From positions 2,593,501 through 2,657,500 of the forward strand of contig OW203992.1 in the NCBI GenBank assembly GCA_934047225.1: DNA of 64,000 nucleotides, given 5' to 3'. Every line of letters starts with the position of its first letter. Position 1 is the first letter of the stretch. A program made the translations under genes and the position numbers. Of this stretch, positions 9,965 to 21,006 are shown piece by piece. The DNA is from Ypsolopha sequella. Lineage: Eukaryota > Arthropoda > Insecta > Lepidoptera > Ypsolophidae. The notes under the pieces are model-generated. The model saw nothing but the letters and a program-made list of their open reading frames with translations, was not told the origin of the DNA and searched no databases.

Positions 9965-10358
9965 AGGACTTCTTCGGGACTCTTCGGGGAAATACGTCGA
10001 GGTACGAAAGAAGACTGGAACTAGCAGGCTGTGGAATCTGTGATCTACTACGTTGTAGGGCTCCATCCGTCGGCGGAAAAAATTAACTGTGTAACTAAAA
10101 GAGGTACGGTACCTACCTAAAGTGACTCTGTAACTGTGATTATAAACTGAGAAGAACTGTGAATTAGACTGTGGGTTAATTAACTGTGGGTTAGAGGAAC
10201 TGTGTCAGTGAAAAACTTTACGAAGTAACTTGAACTGTGAGATTGAACTTTAACAGAATTTGACGTCAAAAATCTTACTGGGGAGTGAACTTTAGCTACG
10301 TGTTCGAACACATCTACTTAACTAACTAATCAGAGTCATTAACTAACTGTGAGGAAAG
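9965..10358 (+). promoter_or_regulatory. BEL copy 1 untranslated leader with repeated AACTGTG motifs
   Basis: About 390 bp of leader. AACTGTG occurs seven times between about 10085 and 10355, plus near matches. Function unknown. The clustering resembles protein-binding clusters in the leaders of other insect LTR elements. Confidence 0.5.
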
Positions 10359-13300
10359 ATGGAAGATTTACGTATTCAGGGAGAAGTGTATGAGAATATT
10401 AAGAGACTGTGCGAGAACTTTGGGAAGGACGGGAAGGCGAGAAAAACTGTGGACTATTTAACAACGCGGATTGTGTCCCTGGAAAACCAATGGGAAGATT
10501 TTGAGGTTAGGCACGTGGAACTTCTACAAAAAACTGACCCGGCTCATGAATATTTTACGAAACAGGTGTTTGAGCAGACTAGAAATATGTACCAGAAAAC
10601 AAGGAAAGCTATTCTGACTTTACTTGAATCAACTTCGAAGGCTGGAAAAACTATGGAGGAGGAAATAAGTGTTGAAAATCCGACAACACACAAGACAACT
10701 GAGATACTGAGGCAACAAAGATCTAATTTTAAGGCTTTCGAGAGAACTATGACGAAAATAAACATGGAGAACACTGTGGAGAGATGGGAAATGGAGGATT
10801 ATCTGAAAACTTTGAAGGTGAAATGGGAAATTATTGACAAGCGACACTGGGAGTTGGATAGCTTGCTCCAGGAAGAAGATCATGATGATGAGTACGAGAA
10901 AAACTATACAAGGCTAGAAAAACACTATGACGAATTACGAAGACAGCTGAACAGCAAAATCTGGGCGAACGTTCACTACCATGAATCAACGCCGCGTATG
11001 GAGATTCCCGAATTCTCGGGTAACTATAATCAATGGGTATCATTTAAGGATCTATTCACGGAAACTATTCATAACAACCCATTGATACCAAAAACTCAAA
11101 AGATGAAACACCTGAAAACTAAACTAAAAGGGGAAGCATTACAACAAGTACAGCACTTGACTATTAGCGCTGAAAACTACGATTCCTGTTGGGAAATATT
11201 AAATCATCGCTTCAACAACAAACGTATGATGTTTAATTCTTACATGAATACGATGCTGAATCTTCCAGTAATTCAGCAAGCGACTGCTTACGTCATAAAA
11301 AATATGCATGACGTCATAATCGAGTGTTTAAACGGTCTCAACAACATAGGAATTGACATAGCTACTTGGGATCCAATAATCGTGCATTTGATGTTGCAAA
11401 AGCTCGACTCTGTAACATATAACGAGTATAACAAGGAGCTGGAAGACCCGCGAGAACTACCAAACTTCGATGACTTTAGCAATTTTCTGGAAAGCAAGTT
11501 CATGGCACTGGAAGCTGCGAGGAGTCACCAGAAAACGGAATTAAGTAATCCGAAGCCGTCAACATCTAGAGGCAACAATTATAAAAACAAGGCATGGCAG
11601 CAGGGATTTTCTAAAACTTTTCATGCTACCGCCAAAAACTGCCCCCTTTGTCAGAAAGATCATGTGTTGATGCAGTGCCGCCAATTTGTTGACATGGATT
11701 CAGGAAAACGGAACGAAACGGTTGCAAAACTTCGCGTTTGCAAAAACTGCTTATACAGCCATGGAAACAGCGAATGTCGGTCAACAAACAACTGCAAACT
11801 ATGTCATCAGCTGCATCACACGTTACTTCATCCATACGGAAATAGTAACGATTCTGTAAGACGCCATAATCAACAATCGGGTCAACGGAAGTATAATTAC
11901 CCCAAGTCTAGTCACGTGTCGGGTGAGACACAAGAAGTTTTGTTGGCTACGGTAATACTGAGAGTGAAAACTGTAGATGGAACTTATGTGAACTTACGCG
12001 GTTTGCTCGACCAAGGAAGTCAGATAAGCTTGGTCAGCCAAAATGCCGCGCAACTACTGAGGCTGCCGAGACGAAAACTAAATGCAACGGTAACAGGAGT
12101 GGGAGTGACTTCCACCGACTGTAAGGGTTTGCTTCAGATTGAGTGTAAATCCATTTACTCAGATTACACTTTAACAATTGAGGCGTTAATAATGCCGAAG
12201 CTAATAAACAAGTTGCCGAACCAAACCTTTGATACTGGAAATTGGCCTCATCTCCATAACTTGAAGCTCGCCGATCCAGAGTTCAATATATCACGATCTG
12301 TCGACATACTCCTGGGGGCGGACGTGTATTCTGACATTATCCTGGAAGGTGTAATTAAGAGGTCTTCACACTATCCAATCGCTCAGCAAACTCAACTAGG
12401 ATGGGTGTTATGTGGAAATGTTAAAACACTCAACTGTCACATAACCTTAACAGGAACTGATAACTTAGTGAAGTTTTGGGAAAATGAAGATATTTTGGAA
12501 ACTGAGGAGACGTCTGAGGAGGACAGATGTGAATATTTTTATAAACAAACTACTGAGAGACGCAACGACGGGAGATATGTAGTCCAAATGCCTTTATATG
12601 AAGACTTTAAAGAGAAACTTGGAAACTCCAAATCCAAGTGTATCTCACAATTTCTTCAATTAGAGAGACGACTACAAAGACAGCCGAAGCTAGAAAAGAT
12701 GTATAAGGAGTTCATTCATGAATACATGGAACTGGAACACATGAAACCTTCTACTGCAACTACTGACGAAAGATTGGAATGTTTTTTACCTCATCATGGA
12801 GTCCTGAGGGAATCATCTATGACGACCAAGCTGAGAGTGGTGTTCAATGGATCGATGAAATTTAGCGGTCCCAAGTCACAAGACAGCTTAAATTCGCTTA
12901 TGGAAAAGGGTCCTAACATGCAAAAGGATATCCAGTCGCTAATTATCAAATGGCGAAGCTATCGATACGTTTTTACTGCCGACATCGAAAAAATGTATCG
13001 ACAAATCCTGATACATGAAAAACAGCAAGGATTGCAAAAAATCATCTGGCGCGACAGCCCTTACGAAAACTTGAAGGAGATGCAACTCTGTACTATCACG
13101 TACGGAACCAAGAGTGCGCCATATTTAGCTATGAGAACCCTAAAACAGCTAGCAATAGACGACGGACATAAGTTCCCGCTAGCCGCTGACATCCTTCAAA
13201 ACGAATTTTATATGGATGATTTAGTCAGCGGGACGAATTCGCTAAGTTCAGCAAAAATACTACAACAACAATTGATTCATTTACTAAGAGGCGGTGGCTT

Positions 13301-16300
13301 TAATTTACGAAAATGGTCTAGTAACGAAGCCGAACTACTGACTCATTTATCAGCGGATCAAGTTTCATCAACAACATTTGATTTCATGCAACAAGATTCG
13401 ATGAAAACGCTTGGATTAATCTGGAATCCGAAGACTGATAATTTCATGTTTAACTGGGATATGGGAGATAACTATGAGAAACGGATTACTAAGAGAATGT
13501 TATTATCAGAAATCTCCAAAATGTATGATCCACTTGGCTGGCTATCCCCTATAACGGTAGCTGCCAAGATTTTATTTCAACAAGTTTGGCTAAACAAAAC
13601 TGAGTGGGACGAAGATTTATCTGAGAGTATATGTACGGAGTGGAGAAAACTAAGAAGCGAACTCTTCAGTATTAAAAAACTGAAATTAGAACGATGGATA
13701 GAAAGCTCAGACAGCAATATGCAATTACATGGATTCAGCGACTCGAGCGAAAAAGCGTTTTCGGCGGTCGTATTTAGCCGAAGTATAGATAAGGATGGCA
13801 GAGCAAAAATCACCCTTATTGCTGCTAAAACAAGAGTGGTATCGCTGAAACAAAAAACTAGCTTACCGAAAAAGGAACTCTGTGGCACTTTGTTACTGGC
13901 GAAGTTAATAGAAAAAATTATTAACTCCTTACAAGGAAAAACTATGAAGATCTTTGGGTGGTGTGATTCCAAGGTAGTCCTGGCCTGGATTCAAGGAGAA
14001 CAGTCAAGGTGGGAAAAATACATTTCTACTCGGGTAGCCAAGATAACGAAGATAATCCCTGGTAAACAGTGGGCTTACGTCAAGTCAGAAGAAAACCCCG
14101 CGGACTGCGCATCGCGAGGACTTTCACCGATAAAACTGGCTACCTTTGACCTATGGTGGCAAGGACCTGCTTGGCTTAAAAACTTTGAGGAAACTAAGGT
14201 GAAGATTTGTCTTTATGCAACAGATAACGGAACTGTGAGTCAAGATGAAAGATCTGAAGATATGAAACTGTCATGCGCGTCGCTGAAAAATACAGATCAT
14301 TTTATTCAAAACTTATTGAATAAATGCAGTTCATTTACTCGATTAACTAGAATAATGACCTGGATTTTGCGTTTCTACAAGGCTACTCGTCGAATCAAAA
14401 CAAATACAAAATACCTAGCAACACTGGAAATCGACGAATCAACAACATTCTTAATAAAATATGTGCAACAATCAGCATTCGCCGATGAAATAATGCAACT
14501 TAGACGAAATGGATTGGTGTCAAAAAGCAGCTGTTTATATAAATTAAATCCATTTTTAGACGACAGAGACGTACTAAGGGTGGGGGGACGTCTCAAGAAC
14601 TCTGCCTTGCCCTACAACATGAAGAACCCGATAACCCTACCAAACACTGGGCGGCTAACACGTCTAGTTATTGAACATGCACACTTACAAACCTTACACG
14701 GAGGAGCGCGACTCACATTAATGCTGATTCGCCAGAAGTATTGGATTGTAGGTGGGAATAAAGCAGTAAAATCACTATTACGGAAATGTGTGCGATGCCA
14801 CCGCTTCAGTACCAAGGAAAATCATCAAATTATGGGGGACTTGCCTGCGCACCGAGTCACTCCCTGTAAGCCATTTACTCACACCGGCGTGGATTATACG
14901 GGGCATGTTGATATCAAGCTCAACAAAGGAAGAGGAGTCCGTACCTGCAAAGGCTATATTGCCGTCTTTGTGTGTTTGGCAACTAAGGCAGTCCACTTGG
15001 AGCTAGTTTCAGACCTCAGCACTGAAACATTTATCGCTGCACTGAAAAGGATGTGCTCCAGAAGATCCACTCCACGCCATATGTATTCGGATCAAGGAAC
15101 AAACTTTATTGGAGCGGCTAAAGTACTGAAGAGAGAGTTCGTAGACTTCAAACAACTGATGAACAACGAATTTTTTGATGAGCTCAGCAAACTGGAGATA
15201 GAATGGCACTTCAGCGTCCTTTCTTGGCCCAGCGGCGGGGGAGGGACGTGGGAGGCCGCGGTAAAGTCTATGAAGCATCACTTGCGACGAGTGCTTGGGG
15301 AACAAAAACTCACGTACGAAGAATTTCTTACGTTGTTAAATCAGATAGAAGCATGTTTAAACTCGCGGCCACTTTGTCAATTGACTGAGGATCCAGATGA
15401 ACTAGGAAGTAGTCTGACTCCTGGACACTTTCTCACGGGGAGTCCTACATTAGCAGTTCCTCAAGGCAACTACTTAGAAGATGGAAGCATAGACTTAAGA
15501 AGAAGATGGCAGCTAACTGAGAGAATGATGCAACAGTTTTGGAAACTCTGGTCACATGATTATCTACACCAGCTGCAAATTCGGAGCAAATGGCAGCAAC
15601 CCACCAAAAATATTGAGAAAGGTGATGTGGTTTTGATACGGGAAAATAGTATAATGCCACAAGGAAAATGGCCTATGGGTCGCGTGGTGGAGCTACATCC
15701 GGGCAAAGATGGTTACGTCCGGGTAGTAACTTTAAGAACTAAGAATGGAATAATGAAGCGACCTATAGTCAAACTATCTCCACTGCCAAAAGAAGAAGAA
15801 CAACCATCAACATCAACTTTAATATCAAGAGAGGGGCAAGACACCAAAAACAAGAAAACTGAGAAGACTATGAAGAAGGAAACTAAGAAGAGTACGAAGC
15901 AGAAAACTGAGAGAGAAACTGAGCGGAAAACTGAGAGAAAGAAGCCGGGAAAGAGATCTCTTTTCCTGACTTTGCTAACTTTGATGCTGTGGATATTTAC
16001 TGCAATTCTTGGGTCCAACGCTAATCAAACATCAGATGTATATATTACATCGTTGGGGAAGGAGCAACCGATTTATTATGATAAAATCGGTAACATGCAA
16101 CTTGTCCACGATGAATGGGTCCTTTTAGTTTATTACAATCTGACATCATACTGGCAAGGCATACAAACTATGGAGAAAAACTTGGAGCATGTCAGAAGTA
16201 TATGCAAAACTATGGAGAAGACGCTGTGTCAGGCTACTACCAATCAACTTGATCACGAGATGGATCAGATCAAAAACTACAATGTTATGCTTCTTACACC

Positions 16301-17879
16301 TCAAAAACACTTAACTAAGAGAAGAAGACGTGGATTGATCAATGGTGTGGGATCCTTGGCACGAAGTCTGTTTGGAATTTTGGATCAAAACTTTGCTGAC
16401 AAGTATGAAAATGATATTAAAGCTATCCAGTCGAACGAAAACTATTTACTTGGTCTCTTGAAAAATCAAACGTCCATCGTCGAAATTGAAAATAATGCTA
16501 TGAAGAAGAACGAAATACGAATGAGACAACAATTTGAAGCTATCCAGTCGGTCATACAGCAAACAAACTCATCATTTGGAAAAATGGAGCAACAGCTCGA
16601 AATTATGACAACTGCGAATTATTTTAACTCAGTGTCTTTAACTGCAAGTCTTCTTTTAACAAACTTGAGAACGACGCAAGAAACGCTTTTCAGCACTCTA
16701 TCCGGCATCTATCAAGGACACGTCGATGCACACCTCTTTACTCCAGACTATATGATGAGACAATTAAAAAATATAGCTGGACGGCTACCAAAGAGATTGT
16801 TTTTACCCATTGAAAATGTGCAAAACGACATAAGAGATGTATATAAATTGCTGTACGTGAAAGCTAGAATCACGGAAAATAATTTTTTATTTGAAATGCA
16901 CATTCCACTAACGAGTGATGAATATTTTACCATCTACAGAGTTATTCCACTTCCGATATACTATGAGAAGGAGACAAGAAAAATTGTACGGTCGTCAGAA
17001 TTCATGGCCGTCAACTTTAGAAAAAATACTTACTTAAATATGGAAGCGCAAGAAATAGCAAACTGTATTCAAAAAAGCAGTAACAATTTTGTATGCACTG
17101 ATAGCCGACCCATTCATAATTTATTCGTTCATACTGAAGATTCGCCGTGCGAAGCAAAATTAATAAGTCATAGGCCGGCCTTAACTTGTAACATGATAAC
17201 TGAGAGGTGCGAGGAACAGTGGGTACAACTACACACAGCGAACTCCTGGCTTAGCACATGCTGCGATAGATGCGTCATCAGAATAATATGTGAAGATCGG
17301 ATTACATCGGTGACGACGAACGGTTCCAGCATTGTTACCCTAGGTCAGGGTTGTATACTTCAAGGAAGAGATTCGACAATATACGCCCACAACCTCTTCC
17401 AGAACAGGCTGCTTATGAAAAGCGAGATTGACGTGCCATCTCTGAAAACGTCAATAAACGACATCGCAGATGTGACTCTACATGGCATCCATTACAAAGA
17501 GTCCGCCAACTTAGATAGCCAACTTAAAGACGTAGACGAGAAATTACGGCTACAACGACAACGAGAGAATTTACCAAACGAGCTCTCTACACACGATGTA
17601 CATTTATATTTCGTGTCGTACTCGCTCTGGGGAGCAGCGGCAATCGGAGTACTCGCATGGATCATCACAAGGCGGTACAGACGGTCACAACGACTAACTG
17701 GGCCGGAGCCCCGATCGGCGGCGGCGGCGGTGGAGACTACTGCGACGGCAGGGGCGCGGGCGGCGGAGACGAGCCACGGGACGGCGAGGAGGTCTGATGA
17801 CTTTGAACTACAACCCATGCGACAATGGCCGCCCCCTCCTCTAGTGAAAGAAGCTCTAGTGAAAGAAAACTTAGTGTAA
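10359..17879 (+). CDS. BEL/Pao gag-protease-RT-RNase H-integrase-env polyprotein, copy 1
   Basis: A 2506-residue single frame. Gag: a DUF1759-like core from about residue 214 (IPEFSGNYNQWVSF), then cysteine/histidine knuckles from C428 (CPLCQKDH) and two more within 70 residues. Protease: active-site DQGS at D551. RT: YMDD at 951-954. RNase H follows near 1125-1210. Integrase: an HHCC-type finger near 1440-1485 and catalytic D1512, D1578 and E1632. A lysine-rich linker (about 1830-1865) leads to a hydrophobic segment at 1867-1885. An env-like ectodomain has an RRRR site ending at R1991, followed by a glycine-rich hydrophobic stretch (GLINGVGSLA), and a membrane segment is at about 2420-2440. 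A leucine replaces the proline found in copy 2 near residue 1621, in the integrase core. The start codon is the first ATG after the leader (AAAGATGG). Whether Env is made by cleavage or from a subgenomic RNA is not visible. Confidence 0.95.
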   Translation: MEDLRIQGEVYENIKRLCENFGKDGKARKTVDYLTTRIVSLENQWEDFEVRHVELLQKTDPAHEYFTKQVFEQTRNMYQKTRKAILTLLESTSKAGKTMEEEISVENPTTHKTTEILRQQRSNFKAFERTMTKINMENTVERWEMEDYLKTLKVKWEIIDKRHWELDSLLQEEDHDDEYEKNYTRLEKHYDELRRQLNSKIWANVHYHESTPRMEIPEFSGNYNQWVSFKDLFTETIHNNPLIPKTQKMKHLKTKLKGEALQQVQHLTISAENYDSCWEILNHRFNNKRMMFNSYMNTMLNLPVIQQATAYVIKNMHDVIIECLNGLNNIGIDIATWDPIIVHLMLQKLDSVTYNEYNKELEDPRELPNFDDFSNFLESKFMALEAARSHQKTELSNPKPSTSRGNNYKNKAWQQGFSKTFHATAKNCPLCQKDHVLMQCRQFVDMDSGKRNETVAKLRVCKNCLYSHGNSECRSTNNCKLCHQLHHTLLHPYGNSNDSVRRHNQQSGQRKYNYPKSSHVSGETQEVLLATVILRVKTVDGTYVNLRGLLDQGSQISLVSQNAAQLLRLPRRKLNATVTGVGVTSTDCKGLLQIECKSIYSDYTLTIEALIMPKLINKLPNQTFDTGNWPHLHNLKLADPEFNISRSVDILLGADVYSDIILEGVIKRSSHYPIAQQTQLGWVLCGNVKTLNCHITLTGTDNLVKFWENEDILETEETSEEDRCEYFYKQTTERRNDGRYVVQMPLYEDFKEKLGNSKSKCISQFLQLERRLQRQPKLEKMYKEFIHEYMELEHMKPSTATTDERLECFLPHHGVLRESSMTTKLRVVFNGSMKFSGPKSQDSLNSLMEKGPNMQKDIQSLIIKWRSYRYVFTADIEKMYRQILIHEKQQGLQKIIWRDSPYENLKEMQLCTITYGTKSAPYLAMRTLKQLAIDDGHKFPLAADILQNEFYMDDLVSGTNSLSSAKILQQQLIHLLRGGGFNLRKWSSNEAELLTHLSADQVSSTTFDFMQQDSMKTLGLIWNPKTDNFMFNWDMGDNYEKRITKRMLLSEISKMYDPLGWLSPITVAAKILFQQVWLNKTEWDEDLSESICTEWRKLRSELFSIKKLKLERWIESSDSNMQLHGFSDSSEKAFSAVVFSRSIDKDGRAKITLIAAKTRVVSLKQKTSLPKKELCGTLLLAKLIEKIINSLQGKTMKIFGWCDSKVVLAWIQGEQSRWEKYISTRVAKITKIIPGKQWAYVKSEENPADCASRGLSPIKLATFDLWWQGPAWLKNFEETKVKICLYATDNGTVSQDERSEDMKLSCASLKNTDHFIQNLLNKCSSFTRLTRIMTWILRFYKATRRIKTNTKYLATLEIDESTTFLIKYVQQSAFADEIMQLRRNGLVSKSSCLYKLNPFLDDRDVLRVGGRLKNSALPYNMKNPITLPNTGRLTRLVIEHAHLQTLHGGARLTLMLIRQKYWIVGGNKAVKSLLRKCVRCHRFSTKENHQIMGDLPAHRVTPCKPFTHTGVDYTGHVDIKLNKGRGVRTCKGYIAVFVCLATKAVHLELVSDLSTETFIAALKRMCSRRSTPRHMYSDQGTNFIGAAKVLKREFVDFKQLMNNEFFDELSKLEIEWHFSVLSWPSGGGGTWEAAVKSMKHHLRRVLGEQKLTYEEFLTLLNQIEACLNSRPLCQLTEDPDELGSSLTPGHFLTGSPTLAVPQGNYLEDGSIDLRRRWQLTERMMQQFWKLWSHDYLHQLQIRSKWQQPTKNIEKGDVVLIRENSIMPQGKWPMGRVVELHPGKDGYVRVVTLRTKNGIMKRPIVKLSPLPKEEEQPSTSTLISREGQDTKNKKTEKTMKKETKKSTKQKTERETERKTERKKPGKRSLFLTLLTLMLWIFTAILGSNANQTSDVYITSLGKEQPIYYDKIGNMQLVHDEWVLLVYYNLTSYWQGIQTMEKNLEHVRSICKTMEKTLCQATTNQLDHEMDQIKNYNVMLLTPQKHLTKRRRRGLINGVGSLARSLFGILDQNFADKYENDIKAIQSNENYLLGLLKNQTSIVEIENNAMKKNEIRMRQQFEAIQSVIQQTNSSFGKMEQQLEIMTTANYFNSVSLTASLLLTNLRTTQETLFSTLSGIYQGHVDAHLFTPDYMMRQLKNIAGRLPKRLFLPIENVQNDIRDVYKLLYVKARITENNFLFEMHIPLTSDEYFTIYRVIPLPIYYEKETRKIVRSSEFMAVNFRKNTYLNMEAQEIANCIQKSSNNFVCTDSRPIHNLFVHTEDSPCEAKLISHRPALTCNMITERCEEQWVQLHTANSWLSTCCDRCVIRIICEDRITSVTTNGSSIVTLGQGCILQGRDSTIYAHNLFQNRLLMKSEIDVPSLKTSINDIADVTLHGIHYKESANLDSQLKDVDEKLRLQRQRENLPNELSTHDVHLYFVSYSLWGAAAIGVLAWIITRRYRRSQRLTGPEPRSAAAAVETTATAGARAAETSHGTARRSDDFELQPMRQWPPPPLVKEALVKENLV

Positions 17880-18132
17880 TGTGAAAGGACTGTAAACTTT
17901 ACGAACTCTAAGTGAAAGTGATGGACTTTTATAACGTACATATGAACTTTAATCAAGTGAATTAATTAAATTTTGGGTATTGATTTTAACTTACATTTTT
18001 TGTACTTCTCTACACTAATGACTTTATAACTTTGATTTTTTGTAATGTGTCTTTTAAATTTCTAGTTGTGATCTCAACTTATCTTAAACTAAATCTTAAC
18101 TTAGCGTCTCTCTTCTTCCCGGTTTGGGAGCA

Positions 18133-18400
18133 TGTACGGGCATCCTTCCGTACATTCTGCTACGTTGCGACCTAGTTATGTCCAGCGTGTACGTGATGTT
18201 ATTACTTTACTTTATACATTTTATTTATCTATCAATTGAGTACCTACTTAGCTACCGTAGAGATCACAGCTAGAGAAAACTACTTTTCTCTTTATTAAAC
18301 CATCTTCAAATTACAAGTCTGTTTCCACTTTCTACACCACTCCACTTCATCTAACGACAACAACAATCGTACGGCCAGAACTGATCACTCTGACCATACA
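18133..18400 (+). repeat. BEL/Pao copy 1 3' LTR
   Basis: 268 bp and reads identical to the 5' LTR. Preceded by the purine-rich GGTTTGGGAGCA, the probable plus-strand primer. Followed by the target duplication CTTGA. Confidence 0.95.
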
Positions 18401-18405
18401 CTTGA

Positions 18406-19660
18406 TATCTACAAACTCCTACTCTCTTTTCAACAACACCTTTCAGCCAACGAGGATTTCCACAATAATTTCTGACGTAAACATTTTGTCCAACATCAAA
18501 GGATCTTACATTGGTTCTCTCATTGCTTTCAATTGTTTCCAACTTCTCATTGTTTTTATGTGATAAGGGGTTTAAATCATCAAGTTTTGTTCTAAAATGT
18601 CTATTGTTTAGCAGCTCAGCTGGTGTAACTCCTGTAGCCGTATTAGGAGTCGTACGGAGGCCATATAATATCATAGGTAGTCGTACATTCCATGGTTCTG
18701 ATGATAGTTTTTTTAATTTATTTTTTATTGTTTGAACTGTCCGTTCTGCTTGTCCATTAGATGCAGGGTGGTATGGTGCAACCAGTACTTGTTTTATTCC
18801 ATTTAACGCTAAGTATCTTCTCAATTCTTCCGATATAAAACTTCTGCCATTGTCACTTACAAGAGAATCTGGTAGTCCTTGTTCAGCAAATATTTCACGC
18901 AATTGTTTTATTAATGTAGCGCTACTCATATCCGGTACTACTTTGACTTCAGGCCATTTTGAATAAGCATCAATCAATATCAAAAACGTTTTTCCTTGGA
19001 AAGGCCCCGCGTAATCTATATGTAATCTAGACCATGCCTTGTCTGGTCTTATCCACTGATGAGTCACTTTTGATGGCATATTTCTATGTTCCAAACAGAT
19101 ATGGCACTTCTTTACCATCTCTTCTATTTGCTTGTCTAATGCAGGCCACCAAAAATAACTCCTGGCCAGGGCTTTTGTAATGACTATTCCATCATGATTC
19201 CTGTGTAATTCCTCTAAAATAAATGACCTCATTTTTTCTGGTAATACCACTCTACTTCCCCATAATATGCAGTCTTTAAATACAGATAACTCTTCGCGTT
19301 TCTGCCAAAATACTTTAAACTCATCTTCTACTTTTACAGGCCAACCATTTTTTATCCAATAAATAATTTTACTGAGGGTTTTATCTTTCTTTGTTAAAAT
19401 TGCTACTTCTTTTGCAGTGAAATCCAATTCAATAGGAGTCTCTTCTAATAGAAGAACACCTGAATATTCCTGATCCATTTCCTGTTCACTAGATGGCCAG
19501 CGGCTCAATGCATCAGCATTACCTAGTTTTTTTCCCTCTACATATTCTATGTTATAATCATATGAATTTAATATAAGCGCCCATCTCAGCATTCTTGGTG
19601 AAATAATGTTCGGAATAGGCTTTTTTGGATCAAATATACCCAGCAATGGTTTATGATCTG
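18406..19660 (-). pseudogene. gypsy-type pol, RNase H end and integrase (broken)
   Basis: On the minus strand, RNase H residues TDHKPLLGIFD lead into integrase. There is an HHCC finger (H near RNHDGIV, then KKCHICLEHR). The catalytic core has HIDYAGPF, SDNGRSFISEE and PYHPASNGQAERTVQTIK, which supply the expected D, D and E. The C-terminal SH3-like part begins near LLNNRHFRTKLDDL. The frame is cut at 18405 by the BEL/Pao element and is offset from the upstream RT frame by a lesion near 19660. This is a relic; the enzyme cannot be made whole from this locus. Confidence 0.88.
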
Positions 19661-19675
19661 TTTTTAATGAAATAT

Positions 19676-20971
19676 CTACCTTTTCAAGTTTTGGTAGTTT
19701 CCCTTTACATATGAGTCTAGCTGTGTATTCATAGTTCTTGATGCAAACATAATAGGCCGAATGCTGCCATCATCCATTTCGTGCTCAAGCACTGCCCCTA
19801 TTCCAAATTGTGAGGCATCGCAAGATAATATAAGCTTTCTCTTTACATCATAATGCACCAATGTGTCTTTACTCGACAACATTTTTCTTAATTTTTCAAA
19901 TGCAGTTTGATGTTGTCCAACCCACTTCCATTGGACATCTTTCTCTAACAATCTGTATAATGGTTCAGCAATTGTAGCTTTGTGCGGAATAAATCTATCG
20001 TAAAAATTAAGTAAGCCCAAGAATGCCTGTAATTCCTTGATATTACGTGGTGCTTGGGTTTTTTCAATCTCATGAATTTTATCTTCACATGGATGAATGC
20101 CAAATTCATCAATAATAAAACCCAAAAATTCAATACTCTTTGCAGCAAACTTACATTTATCTTTATTTACTCTAAGTCCTGCCTTTTGTAGCCTCTTCAG
20201 TACCATCTCTAGTCTTTCATCATGTTGCTCCACATTCTTTCCACTCAGAACTATGTCATCTAATAGCATTGCTACGCCGGGTATACCCGCTAGTAATGTT
20301 GACATTAGTCTTTGGAAAATTCCAGGGCATGCCTTGATACCTTGACTCAGTCTTTTCATTTTATAGAGTCCTTTGGGAGTATTGAGTGTGAGAAGCCTAG
20401 ATGTAGCGTCATCTACCACTACTTGCGTATATGCTCTTTCCAAATCAACTTTTGAAAATAGAACTCCACCTTGTAATTCAGCAAAAGCTTCATTCAGTGT
20501 CGGTAAGGGGTAAGTGTCTGTATCAATAGCCAAATTTACAGTAGATCTATAATCTCCACACAGTCTTATGCCACCATTTTGTTTTAGCACAGGCACAATT
20601 GGTGTTGCCCAGTCCGAATGTGGTATTGCTTCTAGAACATCTTCAGCCACCAATCTCTCTATCTCCTTATATACTCGTTCTTTTAAAGCAAATGGTATAG
20701 GTCTACTTTTCAAAAATTTCGGTGTTGCACCTTCTCTTGGCACCATGCTTACTACCGGTCCTGTATATTTTCCTAAGCCTTCTTGGAACACATCTTTATA
20801 TTTCTGCAGTAAATTGGTAACAGTACTCAATACAACTCTACAGCTATATACTCCATGTAGCTGAATATTTAATTCCGCAAACCAATTACGTCCAATTAAA
20901 CTTGGCCCATTTCCCTTAGCAATATATACCATCAGGTTTTTATTGATATCTTTGTACCGGACATCAATCAT
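19676..20971 (-). pseudogene. gypsy-type pol, protease tail to RNase H (broken)
   Basis: 431 residues. The start is the protease C-terminal part (GPSLIGRNWFAELNIQLHG). RT follows, with GGIRLCGDYRSTVN, FSKVDLERAYTQ and the catalytic LLDDIVLSG near residue 240. Next are LGFIIDEFGIHP and the thumb, then the RNase H start ILSCDASQFGIGAVL. The frame ends prematurely in RNase H (19676), where the expected central RNase H segment is missing before the next frame begins. Upstream it is disconnected from gag by the inverted duplication at 21007-21100. Confidence 0.88.
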
Positions 20972-21006
20972 AGCTTTGCCTAATAAATTCAGCTTATTCT
21001 CGGTCC

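Larger units (their letters stand above)
9675..18400 (+). mobile_element. BEL/Pao retrotransposon copy 1, full length with env
   Basis: 8726 bp with two 268-bp LTRs (9675-9942, 18133-18400) that read as identical, and a 5-bp target duplication CTTGA (9670-9674 and 18401-18405), the usual length for BEL/Pao. The primer-binding site at 9949 begins TGGTCCTTCGAGC and fits the 3' end of tRNA-Tyr. One long ORF (10359-17879) encodes gag, protease, RT, RNase H, integrase and an env-like protein. It sits in the opposite orientation inside the pol gene of the gypsy-type element. Identical LTRs and an intact ORF argue for a recent insertion. Confidence 0.96.

Noticed and set aside
13577..13972. Antisense 131-codon frame within the BEL polyprotein (also at 47240-47635)
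   Set aside because: Mirror frame of the RT-RNase H coding region; no start context, domains or independent support.
17492..17956. Antisense 154-codon frame over the BEL env end
   Set aside because: Shadow of the env C-terminus and its alanine/arginine-rich tail.
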